A stretch of 64,000 nucleotides of DNA, from positions 124,001-188,000 of the forward strand of contig FODP01000001.1 of NCBI GenBank assembly GCA_900110395.1, given 5' to 3'. A program made the translations under genes and the position numbers. The notes under the pieces are model-generated. The model did not search any database, was not told the DNA's origin, and saw only the letters and a list, made by a program, of their open reading frames with translations. The DNA comes from Rhodospirillales bacterium URHD0017. Its GTDB lineage: Bacteria > Pseudomonadota > Alphaproteobacteria > Reyranellales > Reyranellaceae. Below, piece after piece: positions 33,715-44,945 of this stretch (position 1 is the first letter of the stretch; each line of letters begins with the position of its first letter).

Positions 33715-34253
33715 GCGTCATCGCTGCGTGCGCTTGGTTAGTGCGTAGGAGCGGTACGGACTCGCCGTACCGTCCCACACCCAATATCGGAGGCTGCAAG
33801 CTCGCCACCGGCTAGCCAGCGGCCTTCCTTCCCACACGCCGCAAACATGCCTGAGCAACCCGTACTGCGGCAAGATCGAAATATTTATGCAAGCCTGGGT
33901 GTGCCGGAAGGCAAGATTGATGCGAAGGGTCGAGTCTTTTATCGCACCCCGTCCGGCACTTTCGGAATATCTAAGCCAATCGACGGCAACGTAGCCACCC
34001 AACCCAGCGCGACGGCCAACGTCAGGAGAGTGGGATGGGGGATCGGACGACCGCGGCACCCGGGCGAACCCCGCGATAGAGCAGCAAGTTAGGGCCGCCG
34101 ACCAGGACAGCGTACTCACCCATCTGCCCAACGACTTCGTGTCGTGGCTGCTTTTGATGCAATTCGAAAAGGGAGGCGTTGATGACAACGACCTTTGTCA
34201 GATCGACAACCTGTTCTACTACTTTGGCATGGCTGTTGAGTACACTTTCGACT

Positions 34254-34303
34254 CGCGATGTCGATCGCGTCTGCATCCATTTGCGTAAGTGCCAAAATGA
34301 CGT
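34254..34303. repeat. 50-bp imperfect direct repeat, left copy
   Basis: Matches 38225-38274 in the same orientation with five mismatches in 50 (no gaps). The shared core is TTGCGTAAGTGCCAAAATGA. On the - strand both copies can be read as ILALTQxDAxAIDIA. Confidence 0.75.
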
Positions 34304-34324
34304 TCGGCCCAAAATGACGTTCGG
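34291..34324. repeat. 17-bp tandem duplication
   Basis: CCAAAATGACGTTCGG is present at 34292-34307 and again at 34309-34324, so the right end of the 50-bp repeat has been duplicated in tandem here but not at the right copy. Confidence 0.8.
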
Positions 34325-34571
34325 CACTGGCTAGAAGCCATCCGCCAATTTCTTGGACAATCGATTCCGTTAAGCAACGTGCTTTGCATGCACGGCCGCC
34401 AGGGTCGCCGGACCGGTCGACGCTGAATTGACGGAGGCGGCAATGATGCGCGACATGTCCCGCCTCACGCAACTACCAACTGCCGATCCATTCGAGCAAG
34501 CAGACGCGCCACAGCATCACCGTCAGTTCGGATCGTTCGTGCGGGTATTCAGGCAACAGAGAGGAACGAAA

Positions 34572-35130
34572 ATGGCGATGACCATGCTTCAGATGGCGGG
34601 AGCAACGCCGACGCCGGCAACCATGGCCGACGGCGTTCTGCTGATCATCGATGCCCAGAGGGAATATACCGACGGCCCCTTGCCGCTGCCCGGCGTGCAG
34701 CCCGCGATCGACGCTCTCGCCCTGCTGCTCGAGAAGGCGCGCGCGGCCGGCGCGCCGGTCGTGCACGTGCGGCACAAGTCGGGTGGCAAGGCCTTCAATC
34801 CGTCATCGAGCGGCTACGAGATCGTGAAGTCGCTGACGCCGCGTGCCGGCGAGACGATCGTCGACTAGGGCCTGCCCAATGCCTTCGCGGGCACCGACCT
34901 CGCTAAGCATCTGGCGGCGAGCGGCCGCAAGAACCTGATTGTCGGCGGCTTCATGACCCACATGTGCGTTTCCGCGACGATGCGCTCGGCGGACAACGCT
35001 TCATGAGCACGATCGCCGCCGACACGGTCGCCACGCTCGACCTCCGGATGCCACGGGCGGCGCCACGATCACGGCCGATGCCATCAACCGCATCACGCTT
35101 GCGAAGGTAATCTTGTCACATTCACGGTGA
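34572..35130 (+). pseudogene. Isochorismatase-family cysteine hydrolase, broken
   Basis: ATG 34572 follows GAGGAACGAA. The frame reads GVLLIIDAQREYTDGPLPLP (catalytic Asp), VVHVRHKSGGKAFNPSS, then a TAG at 34866-34868; the same frame goes on with VGGFMTHMCVSATMRSA (catalytic Cys) and stops again. The last pieces STIAADTVATLDL and DATGGATITADAINRITLAK lie in other frames. At least one stop and two frameshifts disable it. An amidase-like role is all that could be said of the ancestor. Confidence 0.75.
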
Positions 35131-35360
35131 CTCGCTCGGATCCAAGCTTCGAACAGACTGTCTATATTAGTTCGACGATCAATCAGGGCAGCGTCAACCA
35201 CGGCGACTACACGTACTGGCTCAATGTTCCCCGCACCCTACCCGTCACCAATGTGGCGGCGTTTGTTCCTCCAGGTTGCCGGTGCCGATTGACGCGAATA
35301 GAGTTGCCCGACCGCCGCCGGTGCAGCCGTCCCCTGCCCGCGCTTCTTGCAGGAGCTTTC

Positions 35361-36878
35361 ATGCCGACATTTAAGAACGACGTTACGGGAGCCAATGAGA
35401 TTGCTATCGTCGGCACCAGTGCGCACCATCACGGAGTCGCGGGCGAAAGCAAAGAAAAAGGTGCGGGCGTGCTAGGCGTGAGCGGCGAAGGCGAAGGTGT
35501 GTCGGGATTCAGCAAGAAAGGTCCTGGCGTCGTGGGCCAGAGCGATCAAGGCGCCGGCGTACGCGGGCTTTCGAAGCCGGGCCACGCGGTCGAGGGATTG
35601 TCGGGAACCGGCGATGCAATCGTCGGCAGCACGGACAGCGGCATCGGCGTGTCGGGTAGCAGCAGCACCGGCCACGGCATAAGTGGGCAGAGCGAAAGCG
35701 GCTCGGGCGTGCGCGGCGCGTCGAAATCTGGGCGCGGCGTCGAAGGCTGGTCGGAGTCGACGTACGGAGTGTCCGGTGACAGCAGGAACTCTGCGGGGGT
35801 GAGAGGCAGCTCGGTCGAAGGGCGCGGCGTCGAAGGATGGACCACGCACAGCGAAGGGGTGTTTGGCCTCTCGTTGACCGGCACCGGCGTCCGGGGCATT
35901 GCCGGTCGCAGCGGGTCCATCGACAGGATCGGCGCGGAAGCGACGGCCGTGTTTCGGGTCGGCGCCGCCGCCAAGCAGTGGGCGGACTCAATGACCGAGA
36001 CGAAGCCGGAACGATCCGCCAACGAGCCGCCGCCGCAAACCGCGTCGGTGCAGGCGCTCGCCGCCGACGTCCGAGATCGACACGCGCCCGAGCGACCTCA
36101 TCCCGTCGCCACAGCGACTGGGGGCGGGCTCTCGTCGGCCGTCGCCGATGGGCTGCGCGACGTCGAGCGGTTCGACGATGCCGCGGGGATCGGTGTGTGC
36201 GGCGAGCATCGCGGTGCTGGCATCGGCGTGAAGGCGGTGAGCGCCGGAGGGATGGGGCTCGCGGCCCAAAGCACGGACTACGAAGCCGTTCATGCCGAAA
36301 CGCATTCACGACAGACCGCCGCGATCGCCGCATATAACTTGAACCCAGCCGGCACGGGAGCGGCCCTCTTCGCCAAAAAGGCGGGCACGCGGGGCCACGC
36401 CGGGTTCTTCGACGGCAAAGTGTGGGTAGGCAGCGAGCTCGCCGTGGGCGGAGATATCGTCCTGGCAAACGCCGACTGCGCCGAGGACTTCGACGTAGCG
36501 AACGCCGAGGCGGCGACGCCGGGAACCGTCATGGTGATCGGCACCGATGGCGTGCTAGTGCCGAGCAGCCGAGCCTATGACAAGGGCGTCGTCGGCGTCG
36601 TCTCCGGAGCCGGCGACTACAAGCCCGGCCTCACGCTCGACAAACGGCCGTGCTCTGACAATCGATCGCCGATTGCGCTGCTAGGCAAGGTCTACTGCAA
36701 GGCGACCGCCGAGCCCTGTGCCATCGAAGCCGGCGACCTCTTAACTACATCACCGGTATGTGGGCATGCCATGAAGTCGAGCGAGCCGTCGAAGGCATTC
36801 GGAACGGTGATCGGCAAGGCGCTGCGACCGCTCCGCGAAGGACGGGGCCTCATCCCGATCCTGATCGCGCTGCAGTAG
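35361..36878 (+). CDS. Decapeptide-repeat protein with G2-like autoproteolytic/chaperone C-terminus
   Basis: 505 residues from ATG 35361 (AGGAG six bases upstream). Residues 25-185 are sixteen units of ten residues of the form GVxGxSxxGx (for example GVSGFSKKGP, GVRGASKSGR), expected to fold as a beta-solenoid. A variable centre follows. The last ~120 residues (GTVMVIGTDGVLVPSS, YDKGVVGVVSGAGDY, IALLGKVYCKATAEPCAIEA, GDLLTTSPVCGHAMKSSEP) resemble the peptidase-G2/intramolecular-chaperone domain of phage tail and spore-surface fibres. No signal peptide. It is followed 28 bases later by an HExxH protein. Probably a surface or delivery fibre. Confidence 0.65.
   Translation: MPTFKNDVTGANEIAIVGTSAHHHGVAGESKEKGAGVLGVSGEGEGVSGFSKKGPGVVGQSDQGAGVRGLSKPGHAVEGLSGTGDAIVGSTDSGIGVSGSSSTGHGISGQSESGSGVRGASKSGRGVEGWSESTYGVSGDSRNSAGVRGSSVEGRGVEGWTTHSEGVFGLSLTGTGVRGIAGRSGSIDRIGAEATAVFRVGAAAKQWADSMTETKPERSANEPPPQTASVQALAADVRDRHAPERPHPVATATGGGLSSAVADGLRDVERFDDAAGIGVCGEHRGAGIGVKAVSAGGMGLAAQSTDYEAVHAETHSRQTAAIAAYNLNPAGTGAALFAKKAGTRGHAGFFDGKVWVGSELAVGGDIVLANADCAEDFDVANAEAATPGTVMVIGTDGVLVPSSRAYDKGVVGVVSGAGDYKPGLTLDKRPCSDNRSPIALLGKVYCKATAEPCAIEAGDLLTTSPVCGHAMKSSEPSKAFGTVIGKALRPLREGRGLIPILIALQ
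35433..35915 (+). repeat. Sixteen 30-bp units coding GVxGxSxxGx
   Basis: In-frame array: one unit of 33 bases, then fifteen of 30. Units differ in sequence but keep Gly 1, Val/Ile 2, Gly 4 and mostly Ser 6, so the constraint is on the protein. Confidence 0.75.
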
Positions 36879-36906
36879 AGCCGCCGATGCCGATGGCGAC
36901 CGCGAC

Positions 36907-38124
36907 ATGATCAACTACCGCGAAGAGATCAACAAGTCCTGGGTGCAGACGGCGCCGTCAACGCGCGATCTTGCGGCACTCCTCGGCATTGCAACGCCGG
37001 TCACGCTGCGTAACATCGTGGACCGGCTGCGCCAGGTTGAGAGCGTTCACGTCGAAAGCGACATCCACACCAACGACAGCACGCCAATCAACGGCCACGT
37101 TGCGTTGGATATCAAAAGCGACGGCAACTACGTTTTCTCTGGACACATGCGCGCAACAGGCTTTCCTTCGTATCACTACGGCGTGCAGGCCTGGGCGGCG
37201 GGCGCCGACGGCACAGTCGTGGCCGCGCAGCAGACTGGCAGGATCTATGGCACCGACACGCCCGGGCCGCGGCAACAAAATTGGTCGCAGCCCGGGTACA
37301 ACGCCGGGATCACCCAGCACTGGCACGCCTTGCGTGGGGGTCCGGCAATCGGATACCACCTCGAGGCGGAAATCTCCGGCGTGCTGGGCGCCGCGGTGGA
37401 CCTGCTGAAATTCGCGGCCAAAGGCCTTGCCGCCAATCTGGTGCTTGGACCCTACGGCTGGACGTTGCTGATTGGCAACGAACTGGCCGGGATGGATGCG
37501 CAGATCAACTCGCCGGACATCCTCGCCGGCGTTATCGCTGCGGGCGGTGTGTTCCTTGTCGTCGGCCCCTTCGGCCTGGTGCCGGCGGTCATCGCCGGAG
37601 TGGCCACGGCGTCGCTGCTCGATATTCGCCATCGGCCGCTGCATCCGTCCGAGCGGGTGTTCGCCGACCGGGTCTTTGACGGCCAGATCGACTACGACCG
37701 CATCGTCGTAACGAACCTGTCAAAGAGCGGAGGCACCAAGTTCACGATGCCGACGATCGGCAACGCCATTCTGCTTAACATGGGGGACGAGGCCTTCGAC
37801 GATCCAACGACGTATCAGGGCGGCAACTACCCGATGAAGGGGGAAGTGTTCATTCACGAGCTGACTCATGCCTGGCAGATTTGCCACAACTCGATCGTCG
37901 ACGTCATCTGCGGCCTTAGCCACAACTACGACTATTACACCGGGGACCGGATAGGGGATCGGTCGTGGCAATCGCGGGCATGGAACGGATTCAACAACGA
38001 GCAGCAGGCCAGCATCGTCAACGAGTGGTTTCGCATCTACTCGAGCGACCTGAATTCGTTCGCCGCGTTGAACGATCCTGCCTTCCACTTCATTCGCGAC
38101 AACATCCGCGCTGGCGTGAACTGA
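36907..38124 (+). CDS. HExxH zinc-protease-like protein with hydrophobic segment
   Basis: 405 residues from ATG 36907. N-terminal half has repeated charged/Gly-rich strands (VESDIHTNDSTPINGHVALD). Residues 205-240 form a hydrophobic pair (ILAGVIAAGGVFLVVGPFG, VPAVIAGVATASLLD). The C-terminal domain holds NAILLNMGDEAFDDPTTYQG and VFIHELTHAWQ (His317, Glu318, His321), then NNEQQASIVNEWF, a possible third ligand. This fits a gluzincin like those linked to DUF4157-type effectors. No signal peptide. The pairing with the repeat protein suggests an effector-carrier cassette; this is inference. Confidence 0.65.
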   Translation: MINYREEINKSWVQTAPSTRDLAALLGIATPVTLRNIVDRLRQVESVHVESDIHTNDSTPINGHVALDIKSDGNYVFSGHMRATGFPSYHYGVQAWAAGADGTVVAAQQTGRIYGTDTPGPRQQNWSQPGYNAGITQHWHALRGGPAIGYHLEAEISGVLGAAVDLLKFAAKGLAANLVLGPYGWTLLIGNELAGMDAQINSPDILAGVIAAGGVFLVVGPFGLVPAVIAGVATASLLDIRHRPLHPSERVFADRVFDGQIDYDRIVVTNLSKSGGTKFTMPTIGNAILLNMGDEAFDDPTTYQGGNYPMKGEVFIHELTHAWQICHNSIVDVICGLSHNYDYYTGDRIGDRSWQSRAWNGFNNEQQASIVNEWFRIYSSDLNSFAALNDPAFHFIRDNIRAGVN

Positions 38125-38224
38125 CGCAATGGCTCACATCGACTTCTAATAGGCAATGCCGATTCTTTGACGGGCGCCGCAAACTGACGATAGCGCACAC
38201 TCTCCGCGACGCGCGCCGTCGCCC

Positions 38225-38274
38225 CGCGATATCGATCGCCTCTGCATCCTGTTGCGTAAGTGCCAAAATGAGGT
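38225..38274. repeat. 50-bp imperfect direct repeat, right copy
   Basis: Partner of 34254-34303, 3971 bases further right, between the HExxH gene and the tRNA. Five mismatches of 50. Neither copy lies in a confident gene. Confidence 0.75.
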
Positions 38275-38418
38275 CCAGAGAGAAAACGCCAGAAAGGCCC
38301 TGATTCCGGCGCAATTGGTCGCGAACAAAAGCACAAAGACTGGCGCGGTCAGCAGACAACTGTCGGGAAAGCCGGGAGAAATTGGTCGCGGTCACCCGTG
38401 GAGAACATTCCGTACGGG

Positions 38419-38492
38419 TGGCTGGGGGACCAGGATTCGAACCTAGACTAACCGGGTCAGAGCCGGTTGTTCTACCGTTAAACTATCCCCCA
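38419..38492 (-). tRNA. tRNA-Gln (CUG)
   Basis: 74 bases on the - strand. Acceptor TGGGGGA pairs with TCCCCCA, followed by G and an encoded CCA (38421-38419). Anticodon stem ACCGG/CCGGT with loop CTCTGAC gives anticodon CTG; T arm CTAGG-TTCGAAT-CCTGG. All arms fold. The 3' end faces the accessory region on the left, the usual side for island integration. Confidence 0.95.
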
Positions 38493-39226
38493 TGCGGGCC
38501 CGGGACGGGCAGGCGGGCTGGATTTAGCGACGACAGGCCCGCTTGGCAAGCCGGCACGTTGGCCGGATTTGGCCGCGGGCAGGCGCGAGCCGGGTTCCGT
38601 AGGCTCCGGCGAAGTTGATGCTTGACTCCCAAGCGCAATTTTGTGGCCTATCCATGCCGATCTTCACTTTGGAAAGGATCGGCACAATGCCTGCATTACA
38701 TCAGCTGCCCTGGGTCTTTAGTGACTGCGCGGGTTCCTCTCCTCCATGGCAGCAGATGCCTGGCAAGCGCGCCGGCACGCTGAGGCTAGTCTAGGGCGCC
38801 CGGCACGCTCTGCCGCCGCCACCGCCTTCGGTTCGGCCGCTTTCGGGACCACCCGAGCGGAACGCAGGCCGCAACGCGCCATAGCGGAGGCGTGCCCAAG
38901 GGCTGGTCCGCGACGGCACCGTGCGTCCCGAACTACGACCATCCCGGCGAGCTTGTCCGGAACAACCCATGACCATGTGTGTGCTCATGAGCAAGGAATG
39001 TGGCTCGTGCCGTGGCAATCCCCCTTGCTCTCGACGACAAAGACGGCCCCGCCGCTAAATGGTGACGTAACTTTTGACACCCCGGTGTCAAACGTTATGC
39101 CAAGCACCGGGCCAGGAACCGCTTGGCGGGCCTGCGACCGGCCCACAGGAGGCCGCCGCCCGGGTCCGGGAGGGCTCGCCCCGGCCTTCCGGCTGGGTTA
39201 CCATCGCGCCAAGGAAAGAGCTCCAG
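38493..39226. other. Intergenic upstream of ppx/gppA
   Basis: 734 bases. No credible gene; frames here are shadows of GC-rich codon phase. It holds a loose dyad GCCGATC/GATCGGC (38656-38683) and the strong palindrome at 39068 (separate entry). Confidence 0.45.
39068..39097. promoter_or_regulatory. 30-bp palindrome with TTGACA cores
   Basis: TAACTTTTGACACC (39068-39081) and GGTGTCAAACGTTA (39084-39097) are inverted with 13 of 14 positions paired and a 2-base centre. TTGACA, the -35 consensus, occurs on each strand inside the arms. It lies 130 bases before ppx/gppA. No T-tract follows, so an operator is more likely than a terminator. Confidence 0.5.
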
Positions 39227-40298
39227 ATGGCCGGGGAACCGACGCCCCACGCAGGGGGGAACAGAGGAGGCTGGCACAGCGGTCGTTTCGCGCACACTTT
39301 TGCCGCCATCGATCTCGGCACCAACAATTGCCGGCTCCTGGTGGCGCGGGCGTCGGTCGACGGCTACGAAGTCATCGACGCCTACTCCCGGCCGGTCCGG
39401 CTGGGCGAGGGAGTGGCGCTGAACGGGTTGCTGTGCGGCGAAGCGATCGAGCGCACGTTGCATGCGCTCATCGTCTGCGCGTCCAAGATCGAGCGCCACA
39501 AGGTGAGCCGCGCCCGCCACATCGCCACCGAGGCCTGCCGCCGCGCCTGCAACGGCTCCGACTTCCTCGCCATGGTGAAGGAACGCACCGGCCTGTGCTT
39601 CGAGGTCATCCCGCCCTCCGAGGAAGCGCGCCTGGCGCTCGCGAGCTGCGAGAACCTGCTCGACCCCGAGATCCCCTACGGCCTGCTGGTCGACATCGGC
39701 GGCGGCTCGACGGAAGTGAGCTGGATCCGCGTCTCCCATCGCGCCGATCGGCTGGGCGGCGTCGCCACCGAGCTCCTCGACATGACCTCCGTGCCGTGGG
39801 GCGTCGTTACCCTCACCGAGTCGTGCGTGAAGGGCCAGCCGCGCGAGCAGCCGGTCACGCGCGCCTGCTACGACGACATGGTCGAGCGCATCCGCACCGA
39901 CCTGCGCCCGTTCTGCGCCAAGCACGAGATCGGCAAGGCGATCGCCCGCGGCGAGGTCCAGATGGTCGGCGCCTCGGGCACCGTGACCACGGTCAGCGCC
40001 CATCATCTCGGCCTCAAGCGATACAATCGCACCCTGGTCGACGGTTCGCGCATCGGCCGCGATTCCATCCTGCGCATCTGCGACCAGCTCTCCGAGAAGT
40101 CGGTGGTCGAGCTCACCGACATGCCCTGCATCGGCAACGACCGCGCCGATCTGGCGCTGGCCGGCGGCGCCATCCTCGAGGCGGTGTGTCGCCAGTGGCA
40201 GGCGCCGATGGTGCGCGTGGCCGATCGCGGCCTGCGCGAGGGCGTGCTAATGGACCTCATGCGCCAGGCCGATCGCGAGGCAGATCCGTTCCGCTGCC

Positions 40299-40309
<11 letters not shown>
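39227..40309 (+). CDS. ppx: Exopolyphosphatase / pppGpp phosphohydrolase (Ppx/GppA)
   Basis: 360 residues from ATG 39227 (AAGGAAAGAG upstream). ASKHA fold: phosphate-1 loop FAAIDLGTNNCRLLVA, GEGVALNGLL, phosphate-2 loop GLLVDIGGGSTEVSWI, and VGASGTVTTVSAHHLGL. Only the N-terminal two domains are present (about 310-360 aa form, no C-terminal HD domain), normal for the short class. Removes terminal phosphate from polyphosphate or pppGpp. It overlaps rlmE by 11 bases, a widespread alphaproteobacterial pairing. Which substrate is main cannot be told. Confidence 0.9.
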
Positions 40310-42627
<2,318 letters not shown>

Positions 42628-42646
42628 CGGCGCGCCACGCGCGTCG

Positions 42647-43870
42647 TCATCCCGGGCGTAGCGAGGGATCTTTTCTTCCGGACACATGCCAAACCTTCGT
42701 CGGGCCGGCGCCTTTGACGTCGATGGTGCCACGCTCCTCGCAGGCGAAGTCGTCCTTCACCAGGCGCCAGGTGCGTTCGGTGATCTGGATGGCGCCGACC
42801 TGGCCCTGGCTCTCCATGCGGCTCGCGAGGTTCACCGACTCGCCCCACAGGTCGTAGATGAACTTCTTGGCGCCGATCACGCCCGCCACCACCGGCCCGG
42901 AATTGATGCCGATGCGGAAGGCGAGGCGGCGGCCGCCGAACGGCTGGCGGGCCACCGCCGCCTGCATGTCGAGCGCCAGCTGCACCAGCACGCGGGCATG
43001 GTCGGCGCGCCGCCGCGGCACGCCCGCCGCCGCCATGTAGCAGTCGCCGATGGTCTTGATCTTCTCGAGGTCGTAGCGCTCGACCAGGGCGTCGAAGCAT
43101 TGGAAGACCTCGTTCAAGAGCTCGACCAGGCTGAGCGGCGTCATGCCGGCCGCCATGGGCGTGAAGTCGACGACGTCGGCAAAGAGTATGCTGGCCTCGT
43201 CGAACTGCTCGGCAATGGTGCGCGGCCCGCTTTTCAGCGCTTCCGATATCTCGCGCGGCAGGATGTTGAGCAGCAGCATCTCGGAGCGTTCCTGGAAGTA
43301 GTTGCGCTGGCCCACGAAGTAATAGAGCAGCCCGAACACCACCAGGACGACGGCGCCGAGATTGAGCACGAAGAACCAGGTGACCAGCTCGTCGGGCAGG
43401 CCCGGCGCCGCGAGAAAAGGCTCGACGAGGGCGCCGACCAGCAGCAGGGCGACGAAACCGACGATCCACAGGAGGGTCTTGCGCAGGTCCTCGACCAGCA
43501 ACGAGCCCAGCGGGCAGAGGGCAGCCCACAGGATCACCGCGCTCGATTGGCGGTAGCCGCCCAGCGCCAGCATCACCAGGAAGGGCAGCAGGAGGATGAG
43601 AAGGAGCTGGGTGAAGCGGTAGACGGCGAGGTTGCGCGTCCAGGCGAAGACCACGGTGTTGACGGGCGTGAACAGCGAATAGAATGCGGGGATCGCCGCC
43701 GCCAGCGGTGCGCCGGCGGCGAGATAGATGAGGCTCCAGCCGACCGTGAGCGGCAGGGTGCCGACACACAGCGCCACGGTCAGCCGCTTCTGCAGCAGGG
43801 TCTCCGGGGTATCGCCTGGTGCGGCGCCGACGCGGCCCGCCCAGTCGAGCAGGTGCCGCCACGCCTTCAT
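42647..43870 (-). CDS. Membrane adenylate/guanylate cyclase (class III)
   Basis: 407 residues from ATG 43870, overlapping the SGNH gene stop as ATGA. Five or six N-terminal helices (for example LPLTVGWSLIYLAAG, LLLILLLPFLVMLALGG, TWFFVLNLGAVVLVVFGLL), then linker and CHD domain: ASILFADVVDFTPMAAGM (metal Asp), EKIKTIGDCYMAAAGVP, GINSGPVVAGVIGAKKFIYD and WGESVNLASRM. The metal Asp and transition-state Asn/Arg are present, so it should be active. Makes a cyclic nucleotide at the membrane; trigger unknown. AGP-type substrate choice (A or G) not decided. Confidence 0.88.
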   Translation of the reverse strand: MKAWRHLLDWAGRVGAAPGDTPETLLQKRLTVALCVGTLPLTVGWSLIYLAAGAPLAAAIPAFYSLFTPVNTVVFAWTRNLAVYRFTQLLLILLLPFLVMLALGGYRQSSAVILWAALCPLGSLLVEDLRKTLLWIVGFVALLLVGALVEPFLAAPGLPDELVTWFFVLNLGAVVLVVFGLLYYFVGQRNYFQERSEMLLLNILPREISEALKSGPRTIAEQFDEASILFADVVDFTPMAAGMTPLSLVELLNEVFQCFDALVERYDLEKIKTIGDCYMAAAGVPRRRADHARVLVQLALDMQAAVARQPFGGRRLAFRIGINSGPVVAGVIGAKKFIYDLWGESVNLASRMESQGQVGAIQITERTWRLVKDDFACEERGTIDVKGAGPTKVWHVSGRKDPSLRPG

Positions 43871-44913
43871 CGCAGCTTCTCCGCCACCAGGCCGGCAATC
43901 AGGCGGTTGCCGGGTTCGCTCATGTGCCAGGTGACGTAGAGCTTCTTGGGCGCGCCGGTTGCCGCGAGCGTGTCGAAGCTGTCGATCGTCGTAAGGCCGT
44001 TCTTCGCCGCGCAGTCGAGCAGGCCTTTGGTCATGCGCTGCTGCTCGGCGGCGAAGGCGGGGTCGTCCCAGACGACGGGATCGTACTCGGCCATGACGAT
44101 CACCTTGGCGCCGCTCTGCTTCTGCAGCGCCGCGAGGCGCTCCGTCAGCAGGCAGGAGAAGTGCTCGCCGGTGCCCGGCGCCTGGACGCGCTTGTGATCG
44201 CCGTACCAGTCGTGCAGCAGGTCGAGGCGGCGCAGGATGAAGTCGAACAGGTGGCTGTAGCCCAAGGTCCACTGCCAGAAGTTCATGGTGCTGCCCGGAT
44301 CCGCGCGCGGCGGCACGGGCACGCCGCGCAGCACAAGCTTGCCGTCGTCGATCACGAAGTAGGGCTTGTCGGCGCTCCACAGGCGGCGCATTTCGGTGCG
44401 CCTTATGTCGTCGGCGATGAAGCTGACGACGATCACCGCAGGCTTGTATTTCGCCGCCAGCTGCTCGGCGCGCAGCACGATCTGGTCGAAGCCGTAGCCG
44501 CTCACGCCCGCGTTCAGCACGCGCCGGCCGGTCAGCAGCTGCAGCTGCGCCGGCCAGGTCTGGCCATCGTTGACCTCGTCGCCGTAGGTGAACGAATCGC
44601 CCACCGCCAGGATGGGCGCGCCCGCGACCTGCTCTCCGGTCCGCCTGAGCCCGTCGGCCTCGATGGTGGTCCCGGCTGCCGTGTAACCGGCGCGCGGCAC
44701 ATGCCCGAGCTCGCGATCGTGCACATACCGGCCGCCGTCGCGCTCGGCCAGAACCGTGCGCGCGGTGAGCACAAAGTTGGGATAGACGAAGAGATATCCC
44801 CAGGTCGAGGCGCGGACTGCAAATTCCAGCGACACCAGCGCCATCAGGACGGCTGAGGCGACCAGGACAATGCGCCGGAGCCATTCGGGACGTTGCGCGC
44901 GGGGCTTATTCAT
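43867..44913 (-). CDS. Membrane-anchored SGNH/GDSL hydrolase
   Basis: 348 residues from ATG 44913. One N-terminal helix (IVLVASAVLMALVSLEFAV) anchors a hydrolase: block I ILAVGDSFTYGDEV (catalytic Ser), Gly in NAGVSGYGFDQ, Asn-type SFIADDIRR, and a C-terminal YVTWHMSEPGNRLIAG with the catalytic His. Likely an esterase or acyl transferase partner at the envelope. Co-transcribed with the cyclase by a 4-base overlap. Substrate unknown. Confidence 0.8.
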   Translation of the reverse strand: MNKPRAQRPEWLRRIVLVASAVLMALVSLEFAVRASTWGYLFVYPNFVLTARTVLAERDGGRYVHDRELGHVPRAGYTAAGTTIEADGLRRTGEQVAGAPILAVGDSFTYGDEVNDGQTWPAQLQLLTGRRVLNAGVSGYGFDQIVLRAEQLAAKYKPAVIVVSFIADDIRRTEMRRLWSADKPYFVIDDGKLVLRGVPVPPRADPGSTMNFWQWTLGYSHLFDFILRRLDLLHDWYGDHKRVQAPGTGEHFSCLLTERLAALQKQSGAKVIVMAEYDPVVWDDPAFAAEQQRMTKGLLDCAAKNGLTTIDSFDTLAATGAPKKLYVTWHMSEPGNRLIAGLVAEKLR

Positions 44914-44945
44914 CGTAGCGGCAGGGACGGAAAGGAAAGGTCGAC

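Larger units (their letters stand above)
33715..34571. other. Low-density stretch with repeats
   Basis: About 860 bases. Possible + frame 33847-34092 (IYASLGVPEGKIDAKGRVFY) and a competing - frame both look partly protein-like; neither has a ribosome site. The 50-bp repeat and the 17-bp tandem pair lie here (separate entries). Confidence 0.35.

Noticed and set aside
22840..38418. Integrase, transposase or IS ends
   Set aside because: I searched both strands by eye for recombinase motifs and terminal inverted repeats around the 50-bp repeats and found none convincing.
38656..38683. GCCGATC/GATCGGC dyad as terminator
   Set aside because: 14-base loop and no T-tract; not convincing.
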